From NCBI GenBank assembly GCA_903813345.2, contig CAIIXF020000003.1, positions 22,026,931 to 22,090,930 on the forward strand: a stretch of DNA of 64,000 nt. Direction: 5' to 3'. The number at the start of each line of letters is the position of its first letter. The first letter of the stretch is position 1. Positions 47,746-61,183 of this stretch are shown piece after piece. The notes beneath the pieces are model-generated. The model was not told the DNA's origin and did not search any database. It saw nothing but the letters and a program-made list of their open reading frames with translations. Made by a program: the position numbers and the translations under genes. This stretch comes from Owenia fusiformis (Eukaryota; Annelida; Polychaeta; Sabellida; Oweniidae).

Positions 47746-50363
47746 AATTGTATATAATAATTTTGGTAAACAATATGTATATTGGTATATTCATCCAAAG
47801 TGAGCCTCATCTCGATTCGTCAGCAATATAACCTTCTTTCACTTCTTCTTTTGAAAGAAGATTGTCTCGTTTATATCTTATAATGGTATTGTTAAAACTC
47901 ATTTTGTGAAGACTTTCTACGATCACAATGCATTAAATACTTTCTGACTGAAAAGCTGGTTAATTGTGTTCTATACTTTATTATTCACACATAGCTAGGC
48001 AAGCTGTGTCCGATTTCAGCCAATCCGAACACGCTATTTCAAATAACTGCATGCTGTTATATAACCAATAATTCACCCAATGTCACCCATTCTAGATTCA
48101 GAATTGAAACTAATGAAACCGATCGCGATAAGATAATAAGTTCAAATTTGAGTAAAATTCTATAAACAGTATCATAGGGACAAGCTTCGTGCTTATGCAG
48201 GTCAAATAACATGTTGTATTGTCGTTGTCGACAATCCATGATACCGACTGACACAAACAGAAGTGACAAATTGACCCTTGCAAAAAGTTTACTTGAAAGT
48301 ATATATTCTTTTATGCCATTTCATATATTTTTATTGATATTTTATAAATTTTTAGTGATGTTGTATAAATTGTTTGCAATATGTGAAAATAATTTAAGCC
48401 CAATACTCAATGCATTGTCGAACGACCATTCCTTTCAGGCGTTGTTTTCTAAAATAACATTCTAATGATTTAAAATACCGATATACACCTTATGTTGAGT
48501 AAAGTGCCACGGCCCACGCCCACTTCTGAAATGATTACACAGTTGAACAATGCTATTAACAAAAAAACTCAAACTGTAGAATTTGCGCCTTGCTCATATT
48601 GTAAGATGATGAGGTCTCAAAAAATGCAGAAAACGTTCTACTGTACAAAACAACCTCTACTTGCCCTGCCACTGGACTATAAGAAAGAAACGTCTGATTT
48701 CTCGTCTGATTACTCGTCTTATTTCTGGTATTTAACACCCAATTAAAATTCATTAAATGCACGATTATTGAATTCCGGGCGATATATTCAAAATGTTTAC
48801 ATGCTTGATGATAACAAATGAAACAAACTATTATTGCTACGCAGTATGTCAAGTTGCGTTGGGGGTATAACTCGAGGCTGTTGCATTGTGGATCCGAATC
48901 GTCGCTGCTCTGGGGTTGGTTTTGTGGGGGCTCGGGGCTCGTGAATGTTGTTCAGTACTGCTTTGGACGGTTCACTTTGTCGAGTCGACTGATAGTGAGT
49001 ACCTGGACAAGATATGCAATGATAAACATCATAACTTGTTAATAAAAACGTAAGTTAATAAACCCGATAACAACAATGGCTAATGATACTAGTCTCATGC
49101 ATTTAGGTTAAAGTATCTTTGATTTAGAACGGCCTGATAAAATGTAAAATGATATCACACAATTGATATTTCATCTCATCTCATAATAGGTTGTTATCGC
49201 TATGTCGTGAATCTTTCAGGTCCCTGTGAACTAATAAAAAGTGAGTTATAGGGTTCAAACTAGAACATCGCAACATACACGAAGGCTGATGATCATTTTG
49301 CAAATTGAAGAAATTATTGCTTACAGTACCCCTATATTTTATACTGCACATTTTTCTCGATTTTCGGAATCTTCGGCCGCCGCAGGGTTGCCGTAGATCA
49401 AATGTGACTAAGGCATTATATAAGTTTCCTGGTAGAAAAGTCTTTATCGGACTTTATAAAACAATTATGCATACTTCTAGTAAACAGAAAAATTAATGTT
49501 ATTGTTATAATTTAGAAAGTACTGATTTTTATGAAAAGCCAAACAATATGGAAATACTAAGTGCTATGACCAATATCGAAAAAATAAGAAGTATTAGACA
49601 GCACAACCTTTCAATTTTAAAACATTGAATACACAAGGATTCCAAAAACCTTGAAACCAATGGTGCAATATGTACAGAGCCAATGTCAAATGTGTGATTA
49701 TCTCTACCGTTTTATGAACATTATTAAGATTCAAAACTAAGGGATAATAGTACATCATGTCATTTGGTTCAATAATTATGTGAAGAATCGAAAAGATCTT
49801 GTTGACATATCCCATTGGATTAAATGTTGATGGAAACACGGCTTCATTTAAAAATGCGTTCTGACGATTAATTACAAACAATGATAAGTAAAAAATGGTT
49901 GACACGAAACAATGTGTTATACAAGTTGTATAAAACCATATACAGGAAATGTGGGTACTCTCATTTCCTAATTGTCGTTTTAATGGATCAGTTTTCATTA
50001 GATGAAGACATACCGATATCAAACATAAGCTTAATGCATTTCACACGACCTTTAGCTGTATTAGCCTATATTGGAAGTTGATCTAGATCTGCTGAAAGGT
50101 TTGCTGACATTAACTCTATTTCAAGAATGACGTATTTTATTCTCTCTGATGACGGAGCTGCGAAAATTCCAAAATTGCAATCGCAATTGCAGATATAAGC
50201 AATTGGTAATTGCGGGCAGATCGATGACGAGCCTTCTCCCCCCCCCCCCCGGTGAGTTTTTCTAGCCGTATTTTCAATGTTTCCAGGTTTGCTAAAACAT
50301 CCTCCTAAGTAGGTGTCCAGAATCTGTACCTCCTTCTTCCCCCTGCTATAACCAATTTGGAAG
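47746..50363. other. Gene-free stretch
   Basis: Only short unrelated frames (for example 48492-48746 and minus 49594-50022), without domains or splice context. A C run lies at about 50239-50250. Confidence 0.55.
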
Positions 50364-50617
50364 CGCCCGATTTAACAGAATCACGTGATCTTATTATGTG
50401 CAATGACTTACACATGATTTCTGTCGCAGTGTTGCGACAGCCAATCAGATTGCGAGTTCTTAATCGGGGAAATGGTAACTGCTTATCGCGCGCCCGATTT
50501 AACAGAATCACGTGATCTTATTATGTGCAATGACTTACACATGATTTCTGTCGCAGTGTTGCGACAGCCAATCAGATTGCGAGTTCTTAATCGGGGAAAT
50601 GGTAACTGCTTATCGCA
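50364..50617. repeat. Exact 127-bp tandem duplication
   Basis: Copies start with cgcccgatttaacagaatca at 50364 and 50491 and look identical. Each holds the palindromes tcacgtga and tgtcgcagtgttgcgaca. Confidence 0.95.
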
Positions 50618-51288
50618 GGGGGTAAAAAGAAAGAATATATTCTGGATTTTGAAGCCCTGTGATCGGAGGATGTGCTAAAAGGGCGCAAATTTTTCCTTTT
50701 TCTATTCAACGTCTTTTTAAAAGTATTTCCTTTCCCACTCCCATTTCGATGTCCATGCTGTATGGAAGGACATTGGGACAATATATCAACGAATAAAGTT
50801 CAAGGAGTACTTATTTAAAAGATGGTATATAGTAGTTAGATTGAGTTTAGCAGGCGTAAACAGGATGTGGCTTCGGTTCTAGAATCAGTGTCAACCTAAT
50901 TTCATATGGTATCATATTTTAGTGATATGTCAGGATATAAATCAATTCCGATGTGCTATGCAAAAACATCTTTATAAATTCTTTAGTGTATTATTTCCTC
51001 TTGTCGTATGTTGACAGTTTTCCCGTGGTTACCTCTCATTTGCATCTTGTATCAAAACAACTGTGGAATTATTTATTCCATACGCCGATTATGGCATATC
51101 AGCGTACAACATGGAATGTTTTGATACAGGATGTTTTTGAATTTTTTGTATGAGCTTGATTGGCCATTGTTGTGTTGGATAGTATTTCTTAATATTGCTT
51201 CTCCATATTCCTTTCGTTTAGATAATTTGGCGTAACCTTGTAAATTGTAGCTCGACAGACTTATCATCGTACCATAAAACAAATCATG

Positions 51289-51500
51289 TGACCCCTGGGC
51301 TATTTGTCATAGTCAAAACAGTAAGATTACAACATCATTATGTAAGCAAGATAAAATCAATTCTAATCTCCGAGAGAACATCATCATGAAACTAAATATC
51401 TCGATGAGCCTCTTGATATTTGAAATTAAGTAAACAATAAGGGATCGGCCAGAGGTCCAAAAGTGTTCAATACATAACAATTTTTTATCAATCCTTATTT
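51289..51500. repeat. Dispersed repeat, second copy at 58050-58285
   Basis: Both copies share gtaagcaagataaaatcaat and ctgatatttgaaatt/cttgatatttgaaatt in order. No ends are defined. Confidence 0.7.
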
Positions 51501-51596
51501 AGTTCCCGGGGTCTGTGAATAAGACGCTAAAGGAATTCACAACATTGATTTTTCTCGGTGTTCGTCCAATCAAAATGTATCGGAAGCAGTATACAT

Positions 51597-51950
51597 CACT
51601 GGTACTCACCTAGTTACGCTGACGATACGTCACGTAACAAGATGGAAGAACTTCCGGGCTTCGTTTTCGGTAAGATATTTTTATTTCTCGATTCTACACC
51701 ACTTATAAGTCAAGTTGTGGACAATAATTTGGCTCAAAGTTAAGGAAGATAGTCTAGTTTGAGAATATGCAGGCGGTTCTATGTTTCGTATATTAACGAA
51801 GACGCAATTCACATATTTAGTCCCTCGCTTTTGTTACGTTCATCTTCATGCATATTGCCAATGTGACAATACTCATGAAGATCGTCAACGTAACAAAAGC
51901 GAGGGACTAAATATGTGAATTGCGTCTTCGTTAATATACGAAGATTGTAA
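51597..51950 (+). mobile_element. Truncated CACTG-end element with first-exon remnant
   Basis: The left end CACTGGTACTCACCTAGTTA is close to that of 36620-36933. ATG at 51642 opens MEELPGFVF, ending at donor G|GTAAGA (51669/51670), parallel to MAELPPGLGF there. From about 51790 the sequence folds back (cccctcgctt-type arm against 51890-51940), and no CAGTG right end is seen. Confidence 0.75.
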
Positions 51951-53000
51951 ATTAAACTATAGGTTATAGGTATAGTTTTCATGATGGTTGATTACAGAGA
52001 ATTGAAGAAACATCGGAACTAGCAGAACTTCTAATCGAGATTTCGCCATGTTTGATAATGTATTCGTGATTTGGCAAAGTGGTGGAACATGCTGTTTTGC
52101 ACATTGTTTCAGTATGGGCCGCGTGTCCTTAAATCGTGTACTCGTGGGTTAACATTTTTTGAAAAACGCTCTGTCACTGTAAAGTTGATAACATTCAACG
52201 CTATGACACTCGTAACGAATAAAGATCAAGGTCAGAGACTCAGAAACAAAATCCCATTAATGGCGACTGTACACGTCATAATAGATCTATTTTTGCTTCT
52301 TGATTTACTTTTGCATCTGATCCCATGTATCACTCATCAGGGGCGCATTCGAGAAGTAACAAGGGGCACATTTTTAGTCAGACAAAAATAGAAAAAAAAT
52401 GAAAAAGGCCCATTGTCTTGATAATTTCAGACACGAAAAGGCCCAGTAATGCCCAAAAAGGTTCAATGATTGGGGCCCAAAAAATCCATCCTGGGGGGGG
52501 TCCAGATCCGCCACGCCAATGCTCATCTCATACTCGCATTTTCTTCCCTTTACAGCTCTTCTTTGCGTGTTCCAATTACAAGTGGTGGTCACAGGTGACA
52601 TTAATTGATATTTATTGGTTCTTTTTATGGCATTATCTTGTCTCTATAATTAAATTGATGCAAACATGGAATGTTAGCAACATCTCCACTGATATTTCTT
52701 CTGCATCGTTTCCTGACAAACACAACTAAATGACCAGATATATTAGAGTATAATTAGCACAAGAAGGAAATGTCAGATAAATACAATTTAGTAAGGTGTA
52801 AAGTTTAACAACTAAAACACTATAAGAATGGTAAATTGTTACTTTACGCCTCCACGTACGGAAGCCGTGACTCTATATATTATAGACCTAATACCAATTG
52901 TAACATGAATGTCCCATCCATCATTTAGAAAACTACAAGAAAAGTCATGGAGAAGAAACACCTATTGTTTGAATAGCGTTATTAGTTCTTGAGTTAAGAG
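51951..53000. other. Gene-free stretch before the LINE
   Basis: No gene seen. A segment around 52336-52520 has gggg- and c-rich ends resembling MITE debris but without clear inverted repeats. Confidence 0.5.
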
Positions 53001-54284
53001 ATGCTCCAAATAGTATTACATCTTGTATATATGTTTGCAAGCAAATCACTTGCACCATTTTATTTTTATTTGTTACTTTTTATTTCTGCAATGAATTTAG
53101 AATCCTTTAAAATATATGTTTCCTGGCTGGAAGTATTTTATAAAGCATTTCAAAGGAAAAAATGGCTTTTCAACAAATTTTACCATTTGAACTTGACAAT
53201 GGCTAATTCTCTAAAAGATCTTCCATTTTATGAGTGTTCAAATGTTGAATTTATGGACATAACACATGGACTTGACTTTTTTGATAATTTACTTTTCAAT
53301 CCACTTGATTTTGACAAACACATTGCAAATGAAGATCACATTGACAACGTACAAACAGATATGCATAACATCGCTAAAGAGTGTAATTGTGTGAATATTG
53401 ATACATTAAATTCAACAATAAAATGTGATTCATTTTCACTACTCCACATGAATATGAGAAGCTTACCAAAAAACAATTGGAAATTTGAAATGCTAAACTC
53501 TTTGAGTAAAAATTCCTTCTCTGTGATAGCCATGTCTGAAACATGGTTAACTCAACACAATGAGAGGCTTTTTTCACTAAATGGATATAATACTGTATTT
53601 AATTCGAGAAAACAGTCTAGGGGTGGGGGAGTTTGCCTACATATTGCAAAACAGTACAAATTTGAGGAAAGGTCAGATCTCAAACTTAATTCTGACAAAT
53701 TTGAATCAGTGTCCATTGAAATAAAACAAGATGAAGGAAAACATATTATTGTAACTGCTATTTACAAACCTCCCAATGCTAACTTAAATGATTTTAATAA
53801 TCTATTTAATATATTCTTAGAAAAAGTGGCTTCTGAGAACAAAATTTCTTATATCCTTGGAGACTTTAATGTCGATCTTTTTAAAGCAAATGACCATGAT
53901 CAAACAAATGATTTCTTGTGTAATTTATACACAAACAATTATATGCCGTTGATTTATAGGCCCTCAAGAATAACAAGAAACTGTGCTACTTTAATTGATA
54001 ACATTTTTACCAATGCTCATAATGTTGCTCAATCTGGTATCATTTTGTTTGATATTTCAGATCATTTTCCCATTTATGCTGTTAATAATCATGAGAAGCC
54101 CAAAGTTAAAAAACTAAAGATCCAATACAGACTAATTAACGATGAAACATGTACAAGACTCCAATCAGAGATCTCAAAGATTAATTGGCATGCTATTTAT
54201 CAATCTCAGTGTGTAAATAATGCTTATAATTCTTTTAATTTATTGAAACGTTTACTGAAGCTTATAATAGGTGTCTACCAGTAA
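53001..54284 (+). pseudogene. LINE endonuclease domain (APE-type)
   Basis: The frame holds an apurinic-endonuclease-like domain: LLHMNMRSLP (Asn), MSETWL (Glu), AIYKPPN, LGDFNVDL (Asp) and SDHFPI (His) in the usual order. It is the 5' part of a non-LTR retrotransposon ORF2. The frame breaks near 54240, and the continuing protein lies in other frames. The first about 130 codons are not recognisable and may be untranslated leader. Confidence 0.85.
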
Positions 54285-55780
54285 AATCAAAAATAGTCAG
54301 GACTTTTAATGATAATGAAAAACCCTGGATTACTCTTGGAATTATTTTATCAGCTAGATACAAAAAATAAGCTTTATATTAAATACAAAAGGAATCCAAC
54401 ACTGGAAAACAAAGCCATGTATAAAAGGTATAAAAATAAATTAATTCATGTAATTCGAAATGCTGAAAAAGCTTATTACAAAAATAAATTTGAAGCAAAT
54501 AAAGGCAACATAAAAAAATCCTGGAATTTAATTAACACCATCTTAAAGAAAAAGTCTTGTCAATCAAAAATAAATAATACATTTAACCTTAATAATCGAC
54601 AAACTACAGATGGCGCTGAAATAGCTGAAAACTTTAATAATTTCTTTAGCTCTATTGGCAATAAACTTGCAAATAAGATTCAAAGCAATGCTGATCCAAT
54701 GGTAAATTTAAGAAAAATTAATTCAAATGATAAATCACTCTTTTTATCTCCTGTAACAGAAACTGATGTTAAGAATCAACTTAAATCTTTGAAACCTTCT
54801 GCTGCTTCAATAGACGATATTAAGCCCTCAGTTGTCAAATTACTAAAAGAATCTTTACCAGCCCCACTTACACAGATTTTTAACCTGTCAATCTCTACTG
54901 GAACATTTCCTGATGCATTGAAAATTGCTAGAGTCATTCCTTTATTTAAAAAAGGTTTAAAAGAAATTTTTAATAACTACAGACCCATTTCTATCTTAAG
55001 TGTATTTTCTAAAATGTTGGAAAAAATTGTTCATGATAAGGTTACCGTATTTCTTGAAAAATATGAAATTTTATACTTACACCAATATGGCTTTAGGAAA
55101 AAACATTAAACATACATGGCCCTTTTAAATTTCATTGAAAATATTAGAAAGTCTTTAGATACAGGAAAAACTAGTCTTAGTATTTATATTGATTTAACTA
55201 AAGCCTTTGGCACCGTTGATCATAAAATATTATTACAAAAACTGGAATTCTATGGCATTCGTGGAGTAGCTCTTTCTTGGTTCACAAGTTATCTTGAAAA
55301 TAGAAGAATCATCACTGAATTTACAAAGAAGAATGTTTCACTTGACCAATTTACAGAGACTGATGTGAAATATAGATCAATTGAAAATACAGTTGAATAT
55401 GGAGTACCACAAGGGTCAGTAATAGGCCCCCTCTTATTTATGATATTCATTAACGACATATATCTCGTCTCAAATAAACTATCCTTTGTTTTATATGCTG
55501 ACGATACAAATATTGCGCTTACTGACAAAAATATTGAAAATCTAGTCATTGAAATGAATGAAGAATTACAAAATGTCTCAAATTGGATGAAAGCAAATAA
55601 ACTAACTCTTAATGTTGAAAAAAAACAAGTTTATGATATTTAGCAATAAAAGAGATCTGAACGACAAGAATATTATCCTTAAGATTGACAACCAACCAAT
55701 TGAAGAGGTGAAAGAAATTAATTTCCTTGGCGTTATCATTGATTCAAAGTTACAAATGTATGCTTTGTAAATTTGTACAT
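54285..55780 (+). pseudogene. LINE reverse transcriptase domain, broken
   Basis: A Jockey/CR1-superfamily RT: YRPISILSVFSK, IYIDLTKAFGTVDH, GVPQGSVIGPLLF, LYADDTN (catalytic YADD). Damage includes frame changes near 54240 and 54360, an in-frame stop at 55107-55109 where related proteins have Ser in KKHSTY, and a frameshift in an A-run near 55620. A short tail (NFLGVIID) to about 55760 is followed by lost 3' coding sequence. The element is dead. The end near 55930 is TTGAATAA-like, as for CR1/L2-type tails. Confidence 0.85.
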
Positions 55781-57309
55781 TACAATAACTGTTCTAACAT
55801 GACATGCTTTATGTATAACACATTTTATTTTTTCAAAACATGGAATCCATACACCCCTCGGGGTGTCCTTTTCACTGTTTCATATCACTTGTAAAATAAT
55901 ATTGTATGAAAACTAGAATTGAATAATAAATTGAATAACTAGTTATATATTTTTGCCTAACCTTGAGTGCCAAGGAAACCAGAATGATCCACCGGTACCC
56001 TAATATGAGTACTTTAAGGTAGAAAAACAATTTATTTTTTAGCGCTGTCATAAATTAGGAAGTATTCAAATGAATAAAGATGGTGCCTACAACGTAATTT
56101 TAATTGGAACAAAAACAATAAATGCGGACTACGTATTTCAAAGTAAGATTACTACAAAACCAAAAGAGTCCAAAGCCAATCTTAAGCATTATTTTGTATA
56201 CATTATTATAGCCTCATAAAATTACAAAGTATGGCGTGAAACGGAGGAACTTTATATTCATCAATTTTGGGGCATTAATATCTGAAAGGACTGCTTATCT
56301 GATCCAATTTAGACTCTGTCCACTTGATAGTTTTATGTGACCTTTCTATTAACATATATAAAGTGACTCCGAAGACAATTCATGATGCTGATCATGATTT
56401 TAATAACAATAGCCGTTTGCACCGTGCTTACCAATTATAATAGGTCGCCATATCAAAGAATGTATATAGATAGGATCAGCCATGATATATTAAATCAATG
56501 ACACACATCAAAAGCTATAATTACAAGATATGGAAAGCAATAGCCATTGTTTATTAGATTAACGTTGTTTTATATTACACCCTGAATTAATAAATCAAAT
56601 CGCTGGGCAAACTCACATCAGTTCTTATTAGAAGGTAAAAATAAAAGTTAGACTCGAGAAATACCTAAGAAGGAATAATTTGCTATGGACTAAGGCACAA
56701 AGTACACCGTTGATAGAATGTTAGGAACTAATTACTTGTAATATAAAATCGTAAAGAATGCGAGAGAACGCAAACACGTGTATTAATACTGTATTGGAGA
56801 AAACCCAGGTAAAACTCTGAAATTGGCCTAAGTTGTTTTTCCCAAAGAAATCCTAAAACATGTTTGCCCCATTCCATGTCAATTTTCAGCTCGCAACACT
56901 CAGCCCCTTTTTCTACAGAGCTTTCCTCGGAGTAATACCTGGAATTATGACTCGACTTTATAACTAATGCATATACGTTTCGCCATCTAGATGGTGTAAA
57001 TGTGAAGATTGAACAATGAATGAGAAGATTAAAGGAATCGAGATAGCTTAGGGAACAGACAATCAATTCTTTGAATTTGATCCACCCATCAACATTTCAA
57101 TAAGCCTTTGGGATTTAGTAGTTATCTTGGGTACCTTTGCTTTCATTTAGTAATGATTCAAATGCAGCACAATGACAACGCAGGATTGTTGGTATTCGCC
57201 ATTATTTAGAGTCTCCCGGCAAAACTCACTGTTACAACATATTTGGAATAAACAAATGATGTTCTATCGCTAAGGTAGAAAGAATATAATCAATTCCTCT
57301 CAGCATATA
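55781..57309. other. Gene-free stretch
   Basis: LINE tail until about 55940, then AT-rich sequence with no supported gene or repeat. Confidence 0.55.
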
Positions 57310-57836
57310 CACTGGTGATCCGCTCGATTACGCTGGTTACCGAAACGGTTCGTTTTTGGTAACAAAATGTCGGAACGTCGAAGGTACGATTTTTCTTTTT
57401 TCCTTATTTCACACGTTGTAGGCAGAATCCCAACGATGTTTTTTCTCACAAACGTGTATCAGCATCATATGTTTTAGAAAATGTACATGTTTGCGAAAAA
57501 ATAGCTCAGAAGACAACAGAATCGTCGATTTAATTCCTCACTTAAGTTACATAAACGGCTTGGGTTCAAAGTGCAGATCTTAACTGTTTTTCGAAAAACC
57601 GTTTATGTAACTTAGTGAGGAATTAAATCGACGATTCTGTTGTCGTCTGAACTATTTGTTCGCGAATATGTACATTTTCTTAAACATATGATACTGATAC
57701 ACGTTTGTATTAAAAATGTCGTGGGAATTCTGCCTACAACGTGTAAAATAAGGAAAAAAGTATCTTCGATGTTCCGATATTTTGTTACCAAAACGAACCG
57801 TTTCGGTAACCAGCGTAATCGAGTTGATCACCAGTG
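57310..57836. mobile_element. 527-bp foldback element, CACTG ends, 5-bp duplication
   Basis: The ends CACTGGTGATCCGCTCG and the complement CGAGTTGATCACCAGTG are flanked by ATATA at 57305-57309 and 57837-57841. The arms extend almost to the centre at about 57570. The left arm holds ATG at about 57367 with a short frame (MSERR) ending at donor G|GTACGA; the right arm has its mirror. Related single arms at 20128 and 30573. Confidence 0.88.
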
Positions 57837-60374
57837 ATATACATGTATATAAAGTGTAGCTCTCTGAGTATTTTGAAACATGAAATATCCATTTCCATTT
57901 CACTGGAAAGTTCTGTACTATATAATATTTCGTATGGTTCAAACTAACAATGCACCACTGCAAGCCTCGATAAAAATGTGGATGATTTATCATAAAACTT
58001 GTTAATTATAGCTTCAAATGAAATATTAAGACTTACCGTGATCAAAACAAATCGTTTTATCCCAGGGTTATTTGTCACAGTTCAAACCCTAAGACTACAT
58101 TATCATCATGTAAGCAAGATAAAATCAATTCTAATCTCTCTTGGGAAAATATTTACTAGGTCCTGGAAGAGAGAATCAAAATCTAAATGCCAAGAACTAG
58201 TCCCCTGATATTTGAAATTCATTAGACAATAGATTTATTCCCAGATCAACTAAAAGTTCAAAATGGCTCAATACATAAAGTTTATCTTGAAACCTACGAT
58301 TTGATTTCCCCTAGAGCTTGGAATCGCTGCTTTTCCATCTCGCTACTAACTTTGCCGTTAAAGTAGCAACATGGATGGCCTTCCAGATTTACATTTTTTT
58401 GTTTTCTCGCTACTACTATTTTATACATCTATTGAAAGGTCAAATGTTTTGCTCGAAACTGTAGAAAAAATCCAATTTAAGAATATACTACTGGCGGCCA
58501 GGTATTTTGTTTTCAAATAAAGCAGCCTTTCCAATACTGTATGTATTATTACGTAATCTCTCACTTTTTCAAAATCGATGCATTTATTTATCTCATTTCA
58601 GGACCAGTTGCAAAAATATGGACGTTTTGCACCCGCTGTATACTCTTTATCAAAAGATCCATTTTTGTCACAAAGCCGAAATTGTTGTCCTTTGTCATTG
58701 CTTGAGAATGATCTTTTGTATTCTTAACAGTAATTTCATTTGTAAATCAATCACATCATACATCATTTCAGATGTAATTGCTCGATCGATGATTTCAAAG
58801 TAATGAACAATTACTTTAGATTTTATATGTCAATAAGGCAATTGACATTTAGTATAAGGCATTTTAACGTAGTGATTTAAAAGTCGCAAAGCAATGACGG
58901 GTAGTTTACCACAAAACGTTCATACAAACGCAACGAAGTGCTTTAACAGAAAACGTTCACACTTACTAACTATCCCTTGGCAATCGTTTGACTGATGTTT
59001 TAACACAAATCTTGCATACGTGCTGATTATCTATTAGACACATAGTGCTTTTACACATAATTTGCATACATAGGCTAGCTACTGATTTAATAAACGCATC
59101 GCAATGATGTAGTACTAACACAACAAAACTTGCATACGTCATGGTATTGATTATTTGAAAGACACTCAACACATATTTTGCACGCATACGTACTTATTTA
59201 ACAGGCATAACGCAATGGTACTGTATGCTTATTTAATTCAAAACTTAAATACGTACTTATTAAAAACGCAAAACTTGCACACATAGTGATTTTATGGCCG
59301 CAAACTTGGTTTATCGGCGGATTACTAAGAGCAGATTGTTCCCTAAGTGTCTGCTATTGAACTATTAACACCCGACTATGTTCAACATTTATCACAATGA
59401 TGACATAACAGTTGTAGCCTCTTAACAGCCCACTCTGCAATATCATTAACTTTATATAAATGAATGTTTACAAGCAAGACGTATTCCCAGGTCTGTGCTG
59501 TTCATGACAACTAAACAACTTACAATTGTATATTGAATTGAATATGAACAAAACCCAGAACATAAGGAATATATGGAGGAACCTTCGTTATTACTATCTA
59601 CTTCTATTTCTAGAGACTAATTATTTGATTAAATTAGAATTTGAAAAAAAGTCGATGTCTTAAAAGAAAATTAAAAATTGAAAAAATCACTGAATTTGGG
59701 TTATTTTTAAGATGAATTTTTAAGTTCGACATGTGTCGTTTACTACCACAGCGATTTCCACTGGTAGGCTGGCAGCAGTGTATCACAATAAAGGATCCTT
59801 TCTTAACCCTGGGTGGTAGGGAATGTAGAGGATAGGACAGACCAATGAGTTAGATGACAATAGAAATGCAGTGTGACAAAAGATAAAATCTTTAAAATTG
59901 CCTTAATGACACGCCCATTTTTCTACTAACTACCCAAATTGTCACATCGGGTAAGTGTCACTTTCTTAAGTGTGAAAGTGTTAGAATATGGAGTAAACGC
60001 AAGAAACATTAAAACTTTACTTCTTCGGAACGACTTATTCTTTTGAGTGAAGCACATCCCAATGTTCATCAGGGGTTTATCCAGCTTCACATTACAGTAT
60101 CTTGAAAATGTCTTCATAGATTTTTAGAGAAATTGATCGTGAAGAGAACGAGCCCTGAAGTCCAATCAGTTCGACCTGCTCTCATTTTTCAAACTTACAT
60201 TTTCTTTTCGAATTTTTTTATTTCGCTGCCCTGGTGTGTTTTTATTGATGATGATGATGGTGTAAAAATTTTCCCATTAACGTTGTTTATTAGTGTGAAA
60301 TGACATTCATTAGTTTTTTTAGTATTACCTTGTTTACAAATGTAATGACACACTATACATAACGGAATACCTAA
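57837..60374. other. Gene-free stretch with degenerate repeats
   Basis: 58050-58285 repeats 51289-51500. 58860-59310 is a degenerate array of about 50-bp units with words such as aacttgcatacgt and cttatttaa. No coding support. Confidence 0.6.
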
Positions 60375-61183
60375 CCCTACTATTACAACAAACTAGTTTC
60401 CACTACGTTCTCGAAAACGAGATTCAACTGTGTACGAACGAACTGTACGTACTTAGAACCGTTTGGGGCCGGGTCTATTTACAAACTTCATCGAACGTAC
60501 TGGAACGGGTAGGTCCTCTAGAACTTAGAAAATGCTCAAAATGTTCTCGTGGTCGATACGTTCTACAATTAGAACGATTGACAACGTACTAACGACGATG
60601 TGGACGTACTACGAACGGAACCGTCGTACTTCAATCCTACTAGGGACGTTTTAACAACGAGTTGAACTGTCTGAGGACGAAAAACGAGGTAGAACTAATT
60701 GCAAACGGGTTTAAACTGATTAAGAACGTATTTAAGACTGCTTATGAACGAGTTAGCAGAAATATAGCTATTACACCAAACAAGTTGCCACTGCGTTCTT
60801 CAAAACTGGTTTTAAACTGTGTGCGAACTGAATGAACGTAGCTACAACGTTCTACGGTCTGTTTACGAACTTCATGGACTTTCCCGGACGGGGAATGTGA
60901 TTTGGAATTTTGAATCGATTCAAAATTCGATGGCGACCGTACCGTTCTGTAATCAGGTCATGATGACCTTCTAGACTAAGGGACGCGTTATACGACGTTA
61001 CACACCAACGTTATGCGACCTGAACGAACTGCGAATGAGATGGACGTATTGAAGACTGTTTATGATCGAAGTAGCTAATTATTTTAGACATATTTCCCGA
61101 CCACAGCCAGATTGAGCCCGTTTTACGACGTTTTCGTAGGACTGGCAAGAACGGGTAAGAACTAGTTTGGTGTGATAGGGGGG
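60375..61183. mobile_element. Non-autonomous element, probable Harbinger-like, internally duplicated
   Basis: The left end CCCTACTATTACAAC and the reverse complement of the right end (CCCCCCTATCACACC) are alike; TAA flanks both sides (60372-60374 and 61184-61186), like the TWA target of PIF/Harbinger. A third copy of the left end occurs at about 60765, so the interior is partly duplicated. GAACG/CGTTC words are very dense throughout. Confidence 0.65.

Noticed and set aside
49594-50022. 142-codon minus-strand frame
   Set aside because: Low-complexity, hydrophobic composition without motifs, isolated from any splice signals or neighbours.
52336-52520. MITE with g-rich and c-rich ends
   Set aside because: I could not find convincing inverted termini or a target duplication.
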